NCBI RefSeq assembly: GCF_019429565.1
Contig: NZ_JAHXSA010000001.1
Location: forward strand, 682,001 to 746,000
Source of the DNA: Schaalia sp. ORNL0103
GTDB taxonomy: Bacteria; Actinomycetota; Actinomycetes; Actinomycetales; Actinomycetaceae
Length of the DNA stretch: 64,000 nucleotides
Direction: 5' to 3'
Position 1 is the stretch's first letter, and the number at the start of each line of letters is the position of its first letter. This document shows, piece by piece, positions 19,335-29,406 of this stretch. The translations under genes and the position numbers were made by a program. The notes below the pieces were generated by a model that had not been told where the DNA came from, ran no database searches, and saw only the letters and a list, made by a program, of their open reading frames with translations.

Positions 19335-20395
19335 GAGGCCGAGGCGGCCTTCGCGGTCATCGCCGCGTGGCGCTCCGAGCGCTCTTTCAGGCGCGCCAGG
19401 ACGGAGCCGGCCTCCTGCAGCGTCGAGCCGGAGTTCTCGATGTGGCGCAGCTGCTCGGGGATCTCGAAGCCACGGGCGCGCATGCCCTTGGCCCACAGCA
19501 GGCCCGCGCGGTACGAGGAACGCACGAGGGGGCCTGCCATGACGCCCGCGAAGCCCAGCTCCTCGGCCTCGGCTGCCAGCTCGACGAACTCCTCGGGGTG
19601 GACCCAGCGGTCGATCGGGTGGTGCAGGGGAGAGGGACGCAGGTACTGCGTGAGGGTCAGCAGGTCACAGCCCGATGCATGCAGGTCGCGCATGGCGGCG
19701 CTGATTTCCTCACGCGTCTCGCCCATGCCCAGAATCAGGTTCGACTTGGTGACCATGCCGCCGTCGTGGGCGCGCTTGATCATGGCGAGCGAGCGATCGT
19801 AGTTGAAGGCGGGGCGGATCTTCTTGAAGATGCGCGGCACCGTTTCGAGGTTGTGCGCGAACACCTGCGGACCGGCCTCGATGACCATGTCGATCGACTC
19901 TGCCTGGCCGCGGAAGTCATCCACGAGGAGCTCCACGCCCGTGCCCGGGTTGAGCTCGTGGATGAGGCGGCAGGTCTCGGCATAGAGCCACGCGGCGCCG
20001 TCGGGCAGGTCGTCTCGGGTCACGCCCGTGATCGTCACGTAGCGCAGGTTGAGGTCGCGCACGGACTCGGCGATACGACGCGGCTCGTCCTTGTCGTACT
20101 CCGTGGGACGGCCCGTCGCGATATCGCAGAAGTCGCAGCGGCGCGTGCACAGGGCACCACCGAGCAGGAAGGTCGCCTCGCGATCCTGCCAGCACTCGTA
20201 AATGTTGGGGCAGCCGGCCTCGGCGCACACCGTGTGCAAGCCCTTCGCGTGCGAGAGCGAGCGCATGTCCTGGTAGTTCTCGCCGGCCTTGGCGGTCGTG
20301 CGGATCCACTCGGGCTTCTTTTCGATCGGAGTTTGTGAGTTACGCACCTCGATGCGCAGGAGCTTGCGTCCTTCGGGATCGGGCAGGGTACTCAT
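19331..20395 (-). CDS. lipA: Lipoyl synthase
   Basis: 354-residue radical-SAM enzyme inserting two sulfurs into octanoyl groups on E2 and GcvH proteins. Two 4Fe-4S sites are visible: the auxiliary-cluster cysteines in [15 protein letters not shown], and the radical-SAM CxxxCxxC in [10 protein letters not shown]. The C-terminal [10 protein letters not shown] supplies the serine ligand typical of LipA. ATG 20395 overlaps the lipB stop (ATGA). The start fits the family N-terminus ([21 protein letters not shown]). Confidence 0.97.
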   Translation of the reverse strand: MSTLPDPEGRKLLRIEVRNSQTPIEKKPEWIRTTAKAGENYQDMRSLSHAKGLHTVCAEAGCPNIYECWQDREATFLLGGALCTRRCDFCDIATGRPTEYDKDEPRRIAESVRDLNLRYVTITGVTRDDLPDGAAWLYAETCRLIHELNPGTGVELLVDDFRGQAESIDMVIEAGPQVFAHNLETVPRIFKKIRPAFNYDRSLAMIKRAHDGGMVTKSNLILGMGETREEISAAMRDLHASGCDLLTLTQYLRPSPLHHPIDRWVHPEEFVELAAEAEELGFAGVMAGPLVRSSYRAGLLWAKGMRARGFEIPEQLRHIENSGSTLQEAGSVLARLKERSERHAAMTAKAASAS

Positions 20396-21069
20396 AGCGT
20401 TGACCTCGTCGTGTAGGAAACGGAAGTGGGAGTGGTCGCCAGGCACGGGGAGATGTGCTCCACCATGCGCGGGAGAAGTTCGGATGCGGCGTCGGAGACA
20501 GTTGTGTGGATGCCTTCCCACGACAGGGAGGTCACGTCGGCGTCCGTGAGGCCGCAGGGGATGATGCCCTCGAAGGCGTGCACCGGGTCGATGTCGACGT
20601 TCAGGGCGATGCCGTGCAGGGTCGCTCCGCGCGCCACCTTCAGGCCGATCGCGCAGATCTTGCGGTCGCGGCGCCCCTCTTCGGTCAGCCACACGCCCGC
20701 GCGGCCCTCGACGCGGTGAACGGGCAGGCCCCAGACCTCGCGGACGGTGTCGATGACCGAGGCTTCGACAGCACGGATCCACTGCACGAGGTCGACGGGC
20801 TCGCGCAGGCGAACGACGGGGTAGACGACGACCTGTCCAGGGCCGTGCCACGTCGCGGAACCAGCGCGGTCGGTGCGAACCACGGGAACAGTCGTGGAAG
20901 GAATGTCCTCAGGCTTCGTGTGGCGGCCCGCCGTCCAGGTGGGCGTAAATTGAGAAACGATGAGCGTGTCCTCGCCACCGGCGAGGACCTCCTCGTGCAG
21001 GGAGCGCTGAAGCGCGTCAACCTGCGTGTAATCGACCAACCCCTGGTCGAGTAGGCTCAAAATCTGCAC
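20392..21069 (-). CDS. lipB: Octanoyl-ACP:protein N-octanoyltransferase
   Basis: About 225 residues. Transfers octanoyl from ACP to lipoyl domains, the step before LipA. Active-site segments are [25 protein letters not shown] (catalytic lysine) and [14 protein letters not shown] (catalytic cysteine). I take GTG 21069 as the start because [16 protein letters not shown] then sits at the usual distance. An in-frame GTG at 21147 would run into the divergent gene and adds 26 unconserved residues. The start remains uncertain. Confidence 0.93.
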   Translation of the reverse strand: MQILSLLDQGLVDYTQVDALQRSLHEEVLAGGEDTLIVSQFTPTWTAGRHTKPEDIPSTTVPVVRTDRAGSATWHGPGQVVVYPVVRLREPVDLVQWIRAVEASVIDTVREVWGLPVHRVEGRAGVWLTEEGRRDRKICAIGLKVARGATLHGIALNVDIDPVHAFEGIIPCGLTDADVTSLSWEGIHTTVSDAASELLPRMVEHISPCLATTPTSVSYTTRSTL

Positions 21070-21129
21070 GTTGTGATCATAGTCGCGGGCAGGGTCCCTT
21101 GCTAGATGGGGGTCCGGTATGCTTGACGC

Positions 21130-22044
21130 ATGCAGTCTTTGTCTCACCCCAACGGCCGTACTGCCTCGGTCGATACGTCCGCATCGAATTGGACTGTTGG
21201 CGACGTCATGGCCCTCATGGAGTCCTGGTACCCAGCGGCTACGGCCCAGTCCTGGGACCGCGTCGGCCTCATCGTTGGTGATCCTGCCGCGCCCGTGCGG
21301 TCAATTCTCCTCGCGCTTGATCCCACCGCGGCTATTGCCGCTCAGGCCGTCGCCGGTCCGTCCGGTGACGGGGAATCCTACGACATGGTGATCACGCACC
21401 ACCCGCTGCTCCTGCGCGGCGCGTCCTTCCTGCCTGTGACCGACCCGAAGGGTGGCGTCGTCACGACTCTGATCCGCTCCGGTATCGTCCTGTTCAATGC
21501 GCACACCAACGCCGATGTCGCCTGCGACGGCGTTGCGACGGCGCTCGCCGATCTGATCGGTCTGCGCGATACCACGCCGCTGGAGCCCTGTGGCACCGAC
21601 GCCGAGGGACACGAGATCGGCCTGGGGCGTGTCGGCACCGTCGATGAGACCACGCTCGGAGCCTTCGCTGACCACGTCGCATCCGTGCTGCCTGCGGGCC
21701 CCTCCGGTCTCTTCGTCGGCGGCGACGAGAACGCCACTGTGCAGCGCGTTGCTGTTCTGGGCGGCGCGGGGGACAGCGCGCTCGAGGCGGCGCGCGCTGC
21801 TGGAGTTGACGTGTATCTCACGGCGGACCTGCGCCATCACCCCGCCTCCGAGCACCTCGAGGGCGGCGCCCCCGCGCTGCTGTGCGGATCCCACTGGGCG
21901 ACAGAGTCCCCGTGGCTCCCCGTCCTCGCACGAAAGCTGCGCGAGTCCGCACGCGCCGCCGATGTGGAACTTCGCGTGGAAGTCTCTACGATTGTCACCG
22001 AGCCATGGACCAGCCACCGAGTCACCCAGGGAGAACTAGCGTGA
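21130..22044 (+). CDS. NIF3/YbgI-family dinuclear metal-centre protein
   Basis: 304 residues from ATG 21130. The metal-binding layout of the family is visible: VITHHPLLLRG (His pair), LFNAHTNADVACDG, and the C-terminal LTADLRHHPASEH and HWATESPWLP. Enzymatic function is uncertain; GTP cyclohydrolase-like and hydrolase roles have been proposed. It overlaps the next gene by 4 bp (GTGA), the usual NIF3/zinc-ribbon pair of actinobacteria. It is divergent from lipB with about 60 bp between start codons. Confidence 0.9.
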   Translation: MQSLSHPNGRTASVDTSASNWTVGDVMALMESWYPAATAQSWDRVGLIVGDPAAPVRSILLALDPTAAIAAQAVAGPSGDGESYDMVITHHPLLLRGASFLPVTDPKGGVVTTLIRSGIVLFNAHTNADVACDGVATALADLIGLRDTTPLEPCGTDAEGHEIGLGRVGTVDETTLGAFADHVASVLPAGPSGLFVGGDENATVQRVAVLGGAGDSALEAARAAGVDVYLTADLRHHPASEHLEGGAPALLCGSHWATESPWLPVLARKLRESARAADVELRVEVSTIVTEPWTSHRVTQGELA

Positions 22045-22784
22045 AAGCATCGCACACCGACCAGCTCGAACTTCTCGAGCTCCAGAAGCTCGACCAGAAG
22101 GAGTCGGCGCTGCGCCACAAGCGCGATTCTCACCCCGCGCACGCGACGGTTCGCGAGTTTGCCGGCCGCGTCGCTGACCTTCAGCGCGCCGCCATCAGCC
22201 AGAGCGCCGTCATTGCGGACACGATGCGTGAGGTGACCCGCATCGAAGATGAGATCGCGAAGGTTTCCGAGCGTCGCAAGCGCCAGCAGAGCCGCATCGA
22301 CAACAACCAGGTGCCCCTGCGCGACATCTCGGCCATGGAACACGAGATCGCCCAGATGGACCGCCGCCTCGCCAAGCTCGAGGACGATCAGGTGGAGGCC
22401 GAGGAACGCGTTGAGGCCGCCCGCGCGGCTCAGGACCAGATGAAGGCCGAGGCCCAGGCCATCGCCGCCGACATCGAGGCCCTTAAGGCTCAGTTCGAGG
22501 CCGACGTCGCCGACTCTGACGAAGAGCTGCGCCGCGTCATCGCTGCCCGTCGCGAGCTCGCCGACCGCCTGCCCGCCGCCCTGGTCGAGGAATACGAGGA
22601 TGCTCGCCGCCGCAACGGCGCTCTCGCCGTCATCGAGGTCCGCGACGGCTACGGAATCGGTGTCGCCGCCGACCTGAGCCCGATGGAGCTCGAGCGCATC
22701 CGCCTCACGTCCGCCGACGAACTCTACCTGACCGAAGACACGGCACAGATCGTGGTGCGCACGGCGGCGAACACGCCGCGCTGA
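22041..22784 (+). CDS. Zinc-ribbon/coiled-coil family protein without its cysteines
   Basis: 247 residues from GTG 22041. Residues about 10-170 form a long charged coiled coil (ELLELQKLDQKESALRHKR, then RIEDEIAKVSERRKRQQSRI). The tail (LSPMELERIRLTSADELYL) aligns by eye with the C-terminal C4 zinc ribbon of its family, where two CxxC pairs flank that helix. All four cysteines are missing and the protein contains no cysteine at all. The position after NIF3 is typical, so orthology is likely; loss of zinc binding is the oddity. Confidence 0.8.
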   Translation: MKASHTDQLELLELQKLDQKESALRHKRDSHPAHATVREFAGRVADLQRAAISQSAVIADTMREVTRIEDEIAKVSERRKRQQSRIDNNQVPLRDISAMEHEIAQMDRRLAKLEDDQVEAEERVEAARAAQDQMKAEAQAIAADIEALKAQFEADVADSDEELRRVIAARRELADRLPAALVEEYEDARRRNGALAVIEVRDGYGIGVAADLSPMELERIRLTSADELYLTEDTAQIVVRTAANTPR

Positions 22785-22787
22785 GGA

Positions 22788-24125
22788 TCAGGCGCGAACC
22801 GCGTAGGCCTCCGCCAGGTAGAAGCCCTGCCTGCTCTTCGTGACCGTCACCCGCACCTGGGTGGCGGTCACGGGGTTTTCCAGGGTGACAATGCGGCGGT
22901 AGCCCACGCAGTGCACGCGTGCGATTTCCTGCTCGTTATCGCCGTCGACGCGGGCAGTCACCACGGCCTCGTCGATGCGCTGCCCCTGGGCGATGTCCTC
23001 CTCGAGGACGATCGCGCCGACCACGTGCGGTGTGTCAAAGCGCAGGGTAATGGCGTCACCCTCGTCCTCGCGGGATGCCTCGATGCGACGCGAGCGGAAG
23101 TCAGCGATTTTCTCGCCCAGGCGGGCCAGGACCTCGACGTCGGCGTCCGCGAGGAGGCCGTCGCGGTTTGGGGGGACGTTCAGGAGGAATGTCGCGTTGC
23201 CGCCGACCGAGCCCTTCCAGATCGAGAACAGCTCCTCGACGCTGCGTACCTGGGAGTTTTCGACGTCGTGGTGGAACCAGCCCTTGCGGGTCGAGGTGTT
23301 GACCTCGGCGGGGTACCAGGCAAGGGGACCGGAATAGTCTGCCAGCGCCTCGCGCGAGCCCAGATCTTCGTCGCCGGAGGCCACCTGACGGGAAAACTCG
23401 CCGTCGTCGGCCTTCTGTGACTTCTCTGCGGTGCGCTCGGCCTCGCGCAGCGGTGCCGGAACGACCGACCACTCGTTGGCTCGCACAGAGCCCGCCTCGT
23501 TGCCGCACCAGCGCACATCCGGGCCGCACACCGAGATGACGGCCTCGGGGGCGAGCGCGCGAACCGTGTCGTAGATGCGCTGCCAGTCGTAGACCTGCAC
23601 CTTGCCGTTGGGGCCCTCGCCGCACGCGCCGTCCAGCCACACGGAGAACACCGGGCCGTAGTGGGTGAGCAGCTCGATGAGCTGGTTGATGTAGAAGTCG
23701 TTGTAGGCCTCGCCCTGACCGTAGGTCGGCTCGGTCATGTCCCAGGGGGACAGGTACACGCCGAACTTGAGGCCGTGACGCGCGGCCGCGTCGGACACCT
23801 CGCGCACGAGGTCACCGCGCCCGCCTTTCCATGGTGAAGACTCCACCGAGTGCTTCGTGTAGGCCGACGGCCACAGGCAAAAACCGTCGTGGTGCTTGCA
23901 GGTCAGGATCACGCCGGTCATGCCGGCGCTGACGAGGGCGCGCATCCACTGATCGACATCGACGCTGCCCGGGTTGAACAGGGCCGGATCCTCGTGGCCC
24001 TCGCCCCACTCGCGGTCCGTCATCGTATTCATGCCGAAGTGGATGAACGCGTACATCTCCATTTTCTGCCACTGGAGCTGACGGTGGGTGGGCCGAATAT
24101 TGGCCAGGTAGTCCTCGTTGATCAT
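22788..24125 (-). CDS. Alpha-L-fucosidase, GH29, predicted cytoplasmic
   Basis: 445 residues from ATG 24125. The catalytic barrel has MYAFIHFGMNTMTDREWG, VILTCKHHDGFCLWPS and GVYLSPWD. The nucleophile is expected at Asp165 in FSVWLDGACGEG. The last 110 residues resemble a beta-sandwich found after GH29 domains. No signal peptide is visible, so the enzyme should act on imported fucosyl-oligosaccharides. No transporter or fucose-catabolism genes adjoin it. The acid/base residue cannot be assigned by eye. Its stop faces the previous gene's stop 3 bp away with no terminator. Confidence 0.88.
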   Translation of the reverse strand: MINEDYLANIRPTHRQLQWQKMEMYAFIHFGMNTMTDREWGEGHEDPALFNPGSVDVDQWMRALVSAGMTGVILTCKHHDGFCLWPSAYTKHSVESSPWKGGRGDLVREVSDAAARHGLKFGVYLSPWDMTEPTYGQGEAYNDFYINQLIELLTHYGPVFSVWLDGACGEGPNGKVQVYDWQRIYDTVRALAPEAVISVCGPDVRWCGNEAGSVRANEWSVVPAPLREAERTAEKSQKADDGEFSRQVASGDEDLGSREALADYSGPLAWYPAEVNTSTRKGWFHHDVENSQVRSVEELFSIWKGSVGGNATFLLNVPPNRDGLLADADVEVLARLGEKIADFRSRRIEASREDEGDAITLRFDTPHVVGAIVLEEDIAQGQRIDEAVVTARVDGDNEQEIARVHCVGYRRIVTLENPVTATQVRVTVTKSRQGFYLAEAYAVRA

Positions 24126-24204
24126 GCCTATGGTTTCCGTTTGATGGCCGATGCGTTGGCCGGTCCTGCACCTTGCAGGTTCCGGAAAAAGGATAGCCTA
24201 CCGC

Positions 24205-25017
24205 TCAGTGCGTGACCAACGTGACTGTGCGTGTCGATCCGCCCTTTTTCGTCTGCTTTTCGGGGCCATATTCCACGTCAGTCACGCGGTGTTCGTGTCC
24301 CTTCGCATCCCCCAGTGACAGTGAGTACGCGGCCTCCTCTACGGCCTTCTCCGCTGCCGAGGTTTCTTCGGCGCGAAAGCCGTCAGAGGCGAGTAGGAGG
24401 CCGGTGATGGCGCCGCGCCATCGCTTCGCGTCGTGGGAGATGACCGAGCGTTTGCCGTCTGCCTCGCGCTCGACGCGCAGCTCCCAGACGCGCGCCCACG
24501 GTGCTTTGCATGCGGCGCGATAGGGTCCGGATCGGCCGTCGACGATGATGCGCTCCGATGCCTCGGGGGACAGAGCCTCGTCGAGTCGGGGTTCCCACCA
24601 GGTCGACAGGACACCGAGGTCGGGCAGGGACACGCCCATCGCAAGGCGGTGGTCCGGAATGACGTCGTTGGGGGAGAGGACGCCAAAGAGCCCGGAGAAG
24701 ATCGACACGTGCTCCGCGCCTGCGCTCGACCACGCGCCCGGCGCGCACTCCACGATCGCCTCGTACAGTACCCCGGTAAACAGGGACGAGGCCGGGGCAC
24801 AGGGGGCGGAATCGAGCGCGGTGTTGACGGAGAGGTCGATCCTGGCGCCGACCTTCAGGACGGCTGCCGCTTCGGGGCCGTCCCCGAGAGCCGCGAGCGA
24901 GTCGCACACGGTGCGGCGGCTCGTTGCGAGGCTCGGGCGGGACAGTGCGTGGACATCGAGAGACGGGCCCTGCACAGGCGCGTTCTTTCCCTCCGACGGG
25001 GGCAACCAGATCAGCAT
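24205..25017 (-). CDS. yaaA: YaaA-family peroxide-stress protein
   Basis: 270 residues from ATG 25017 (MLIWLPPSEGKN, the family hallmark start); the in-frame GTG 25026 is less likely. Other conserved segments are SIFSGLFGVLSPNDVIPDHR and IIVDGRSGPYRAA. In E. coli YaaA limits free iron and DNA damage under peroxide stress. Nothing here tests that role. It reads towards the fucosidase gene with an 80-bp gap containing the perfect dyad CCTGCA-CCT-TGCAGG. Confidence 0.85.
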   Translation of the reverse strand: MLIWLPPSEGKNAPVQGPSLDVHALSRPSLATSRRTVCDSLAALGDGPEAAAVLKVGARIDLSVNTALDSAPCAPASSLFTGVLYEAIVECAPGAWSSAGAEHVSIFSGLFGVLSPNDVIPDHRLAMGVSLPDLGVLSTWWEPRLDEALSPEASERIIVDGRSGPYRAACKAPWARVWELRVEREADGKRSVISHDAKRWRGAITGLLLASDGFRAEETSAAEKAVEEAAYSLSLGDAKGHEHRVTDVEYGPEKQTKKGGSTRTVTLVTH

Positions 25018-25068
25018 GGTGTCCACCCTATCGCGGGGGCTCGACCATGCGCGCTATGATCGATGCGG

Positions 25069-25430
25069 ATCTGCCGGCTGGGCGGCCGCGCGCGGAAACG
25101 CTCGAGGAACGTCCGGGCTCCACAGGGCAGGGTGATGGCTAACAGCCACCCGGGGTAACCCGCGGGACAGTGCCACAGAAAACAAACCACCGGCGCGCAT
25201 GCGTCGGTAAGGGTGAAAAGGTGAGGTAAGAGCTCACCAGCGGCGCGGGTGACCGCGTCGGCTAGGTAAACCCCACCCGGAGCAAGACCGAGCAGCAGGC
25301 AGGGCGGCCCGTCCGACGCCTGCGGGTAGGTTGCTGGAGGCCGTTGGCAACGGCGGTCCTAGATAGATGGTCGCCACCGCACGACCGGTAACGGCGTGCG
25401 TGACAGAACCCGGCGTATAGGCCGACAGAT
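25069..25430 (+). ncRNA. rnpB: RNase P RNA, bacterial class A
   Basis: About 362 nt. Conserved cores are visible: GGAACGTCCGGGCTCC near 25110, ACAGTGCCACAGAAAACA near 25170, GGGTGAAAAGGTG, GGTAAACCCC near 25266, and the 3' TAGATAGATGGTCGCC and GACAGAACCCGGCGTATAGG. P1 is formed by ATCTGCCGGC (25069-25078) with GCCGACAGAT (25421-25430), with one mismatch. It is the catalytic RNA that matures tRNA 5' ends. Ends are approximate to a few bases. Confidence 0.95.
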
Positions 25431-25432
25431 GC

Positions 25433-25466
25433 CAGAAGGACCCCGACGCGCGTCGGGGTCCTTCTG
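25433..25466 (+). terminator. Terminator between rnpB and ppgK, usable from both sides
   Basis: A perfect 16-bp stem, CAGAAGGACCCCGACG at 25433-25448 with its complement at 25451-25466. It is 2 bp after rnpB and 19 bp before the end of the converging ppgK gene. No real U-tract on either side. Confidence 0.75.
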
Positions 25467-25485
25467 CGTGCTCGGGAGCCTGCGA

Positions 25486-26238
25486 TCAGGCGCTGTGCTG
25501 CGCCGCGTAGTAGGCGGCGCCGACGATGCCTGCGGTGTTGAGCAGCTTCGCGGGGATCATCGGCGTCTTCAGATCCAGGAGCGGCATGAACTTCTCGTGG
25601 TTTTCCGACACGCCGCCGCCGACCACGAAGAGGTCGGGGTTCAGTAGGAACTCGACGTGGCTGTAGTAGCGCTGGAGGCGCTGTGCCCACTGCTCCCAGT
25701 CGAGGCCCTGGAGGGTCTTCTGGCCCGAGGAGGCGTTCTTCTCCGCGTCGGTGCCGTCGATCTCGAGGTGGCCGAGCTCGGTGTTGGTGAGGAGAGTGCC
25801 GTTGACGATGATCGCCGAGCCGATTCCGGTGCCCTGGGTCGTAAACACAATGACGCCGTCGCGGCCCTTGGCTGCGCCGTAGGCGACCTCGGCGATGCCC
25901 GCGGCGTCCGCGTCGTTCAGTGCGACGACGGAGCGGCCCAGGTAGCGCTCCATGAGCTCGTCGACGTCGATGTTGACCCACGACTGGTCGAGGTTCGCCA
26001 TGTAGGGAATGACGCCGTCAAAGACGGGGGCGGGGAAGGTCACGCCGATCGGAACGCCGATCTTGACGTCAAGCTGGTCGATGACCTCGCGGCACACCGC
26101 AGCGACGGCGTCGGGCGTCGCGGGGTCTGGGGTGGGGATTCGAACCTGATTGCCGATGTACTCACCGGTTTCCAGATCAACGAGCGCGCCCTTGACGCCC
26201 GATCCGCCGATATCGATGCCGCATGCGACGTGAGCCAT
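25486..26238 (-). CDS. ppgK: Polyphosphate glucokinase
   Basis: 250-residue ROK-family sugar kinase. Visible are the phosphate loop GIDIGGSGVKGALVD, catalytic-Asp segment VVALNDADAAGIAEV, FTTQGTGIGSAI and a C-terminal GGGVSENHEKF. The segment SSGQKTLQGLDWEQWAQR and lack of a ROK zinc motif fit the actinobacterial polyphosphate/ATP glucokinase subgroup rather than other ROK kinases. It phosphorylates glucose to glucose 6-phosphate using polyphosphate or ATP. ATG 26238 is preceded by GAGGAGG; upstream in-frame codons lack support. Confidence 0.88.
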   Translation of the reverse strand: MAHVACGIDIGGSGVKGALVDLETGEYIGNQVRIPTPDPATPDAVAAVCREVIDQLDVKIGVPIGVTFPAPVFDGVIPYMANLDQSWVNIDVDELMERYLGRSVVALNDADAAGIAEVAYGAAKGRDGVIVFTTQGTGIGSAIIVNGTLLTNTELGHLEIDGTDAEKNASSGQKTLQGLDWEQWAQRLQRYYSHVEFLLNPDLFVVGGGVSENHEKFMPLLDLKTPMIPAKLLNTAGIVGAAYYAAQHSA

Positions 26239-26326
26239 GACCCCTCCTCGGGTAATGAAATCCTGTTGTCCGCGGGCCCCTGAAGCCCGTCGTAACTGAA
26301 TTGTATGGGATGTCACGATGAATAGC

Positions 26327-26365
26327 GAAGCCCGCCTCAGACTGTGAGAGTCAAAGGCGGGCCTC
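26327..26365 (-). terminator. Terminator after map
   Basis: A 10/11-bp stem (GAAGCCCGCCT at 26327-26337 with AGGCGGGCCTC at 26355-26365) with an inner GACT-AGTC pairing. It lies just beyond the map stop on the minus strand and before the ppgK start. Confidence 0.6.
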
Positions 26366-26377
26366 GAAGAATTTGTG

Positions 26378-27262
26378 TCACGGAAGGGTGAGAATTTCAG
26401 CTCCGTCCTCGGTGACGACGATCGTGTGCTCGAACTGGGCCGTGCGGGAACGATCGGCGGTGACGATCGTCCAGTCGTCGTCCCACTGCTCCCACTCGAT
26501 CGTGCCGAGGGTCAGCATCGGCTCGATAGTGAACACCATGCCGGGTTCCATGACCGTGTCGTAGGCTGGGGCAGCGTCGTAGTGGGGGATGATCAGGCCG
26601 GAGTGGAAGGCCTCGCCGACGCCGTGTCCGGTGTAGTCGCGCACCACGCCGTAGTCGAAGCGCTTCGCGTAGGCCTCGATGACGCGACCGATCACGTTGA
26701 TTTCGCGGCCTGGGCCGACGGCCTTGATGCCGCGCATCATCGCGTTTTTCGTGCGCTCGATGAGCAGGTGCGACTCCTCGTCGACAGTGCCCACCTCGAA
26801 CATTGCGCACGTGTCGCCGTGCACGCCGTCCTTGTAGGCGGTGATGTCGATGTTGATGATGTCGCCATCTTCGAGCGGACGGTCGTCCGGAATGCCGTGG
26901 CAGATGACCTCATTGATGGAGGTGCAGATGGACTTGGGGAAGCCCATGTAGCCCAGGCACGAAGGGTAGGCGTCGTGCGCGATGAGGAACTCGTGGCCGA
27001 TGCGGTCGAGTTCCTCGGTGGTGACGCCAGGTGCGATCGCCGCGCCGACGGCCTCGATGGCCCCAGCGGCGATACGACCGGCCTCGCGGATCTTCGCGAT
27101 GGTCTCGGGGCTCTTGATCTCCGAGGCGGTGACGCGCTCGGGGCCGTCGTGGAACATGTATTCAGGGCGCTCGATGTGCTCGGGCACGGCGCGCATTGGT
27201 GAGACGCGTCCCGGCTTCAAAGTGCCCAGAGGGGCGCGGCGAGCGAGTGCGGATGCTTCCAT
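26378..27262 (-). CDS. map: Methionine aminopeptidase type I
   Basis: 294 residues from ATG 27262, with GGAGGAAC upstream. Removes the initiator Met after deformylation. Metal ligands are visible in [14 protein letters not shown] (two Asp), GHGVGEAFH (His), EPMLTLG (Glu) and [12 protein letters not shown] (Glu). The 40-residue N-terminal extension has the proline-rich character seen in actinobacterial MapB but no SH3-type zinc motif. It follows panB by 28 bp and is probably co-transcribed with it. Confidence 0.96.
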   Translation of the reverse strand: MEASALARRAPLGTLKPGRVSPMRAVPEHIERPEYMFHDGPERVTASEIKSPETIAKIREAGRIAAGAIEAVGAAIAPGVTTEELDRIGHEFLIAHDAYPSCLGYMGFPKSICTSINEVICHGIPDDRPLEDGDIINIDITAYKDGVHGDTCAMFEVGTVDEESHLLIERTKNAMMRGIKAVGPGREINVIGRVIEAYAKRFDYGVVRDYTGHGVGEAFHSGLIIPHYDAAPAYDTVMEPGMVFTIEPMLTLGTIEWEQWDDDWTIVTADRSRTAQFEHTIVVTEDGAEILTLP

Positions 27263-27290
27263 GGGGTGTTCCTCCTGCGATCGGGTAGCG

Positions 27291-28151
27291 TCAGTCGTTC
27301 TTGTAGTTGTCGGGTCCGGGGAAGGAACGCTCGCGCACAGCCTCCACGTACTCCGATGCAGCCTCGCGCAGGGCTGCTCCGAGCTGGCCGAACTTGCGAA
27401 CGAACGACGGCGTCCACTCGGAGTAGCCGGCCATATCGGACCAGACGAGCACCTGGCCGTCTGTGTTCGGACCTGCACCGATACCGATGGTCGGGATGCT
27501 CAGGCTCTGGGTCAGTTCGGTGGCAATCGATGCGGGTACCATCTCGAAGACGACGGCGAAGGCGCCGGCTTTCTCGACGGCCTCGGCGTCTCGGCGAAGC
27601 GTATCGGCGCCGGCTCCACGCCCTTGCATGCGGGGGCCACCCAGGGTGTTTTCGGACTGGGGTGTGTAGCCCAGGTGTGCGCACACGGGGATGCCAGCCG
27701 AGACGAGGCCCGCAATGATATGGGCGCGGCTCTCACCACCCTCGAGTTTCACTGCGTGTGCCCCGGCCTTCATCAGGCGAGTAGCGGAGGCAAAAGCATG
27801 CTCAAGCGTGTCCTCGTACGTGCCAAAAGGCAGATCCGCCACGATCATGGCGCGCGAAGTCGAACGAGCAACGGCGGCGGTGGCGCGCTCCATGTCCTCC
27901 AGAGTGACGGGCAGCGTCGAGCTGTGGCCAAGAATCACGTTGCCGAGCGAATCGCCGACGAGCAGCATGTCCACGCCCGCGGCCTCGAGAATGGGTGCGG
28001 TGAGAGCGTCGTAGGCGGTGAGCATCGTGAGAGGAATGCCCTCGGCCTTGGCACGCGCGATGTGCTGGATGCGCACGCGCTGAGCGGAAAACAGGGTTGG
28101 CGTCTGCGACGAGGCCGGGGCCACGCCCTCCGGTTGCGTAATGTGGGACAC
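27291..28151 (-). CDS. panB: 3-methyl-2-oxobutanoate hydroxymethyltransferase
   Basis: 286 residues from GTG 28151, preceded by GAAGG. First enzyme of pantothenate synthesis, using methylene-THF to make ketopantoate. Motifs: [28 protein letters not shown] (metal-binding Asp), VKLEGG (substrate lysine and Glu), [11 protein letters not shown] and [21 protein letters not shown]. panC and panD are not in the window. It is divergent from pheS. Confidence 0.95.
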   Translation of the reverse strand: MSHITQPEGVAPASSQTPTLFSAQRVRIQHIARAKAEGIPLTMLTAYDALTAPILEAAGVDMLLVGDSLGNVILGHSSTLPVTLEDMERATAAVARSTSRAMIVADLPFGTYEDTLEHAFASATRLMKAGAHAVKLEGGESRAHIIAGLVSAGIPVCAHLGYTPQSENTLGGPRMQGRGAGADTLRRDAEAVEKAGAFAVVFEMVPASIATELTQSLSIPTIGIGAGPNTDGQVLVWSDMAGYSEWTPSFVRKFGQLGAALREAASEYVEAVRERSFPGPDNYKND

Positions 28152-28289
28152 GGATATCCTTCGGTGAGCTAATGGAGCGCGAGAGCGCATTCACGTCTTA
28201 CAGGGTAGCGCGCGCGTGGATCTGGTGAGCTGTGAGGATAGGCGAACGGGTAGGATGGTGGGCGGTGCGCGTGATGCGCGCAGTAATGA

Positions 28290-29405
<1,116 letters not shown>

Positions 29406-29406
29406 C

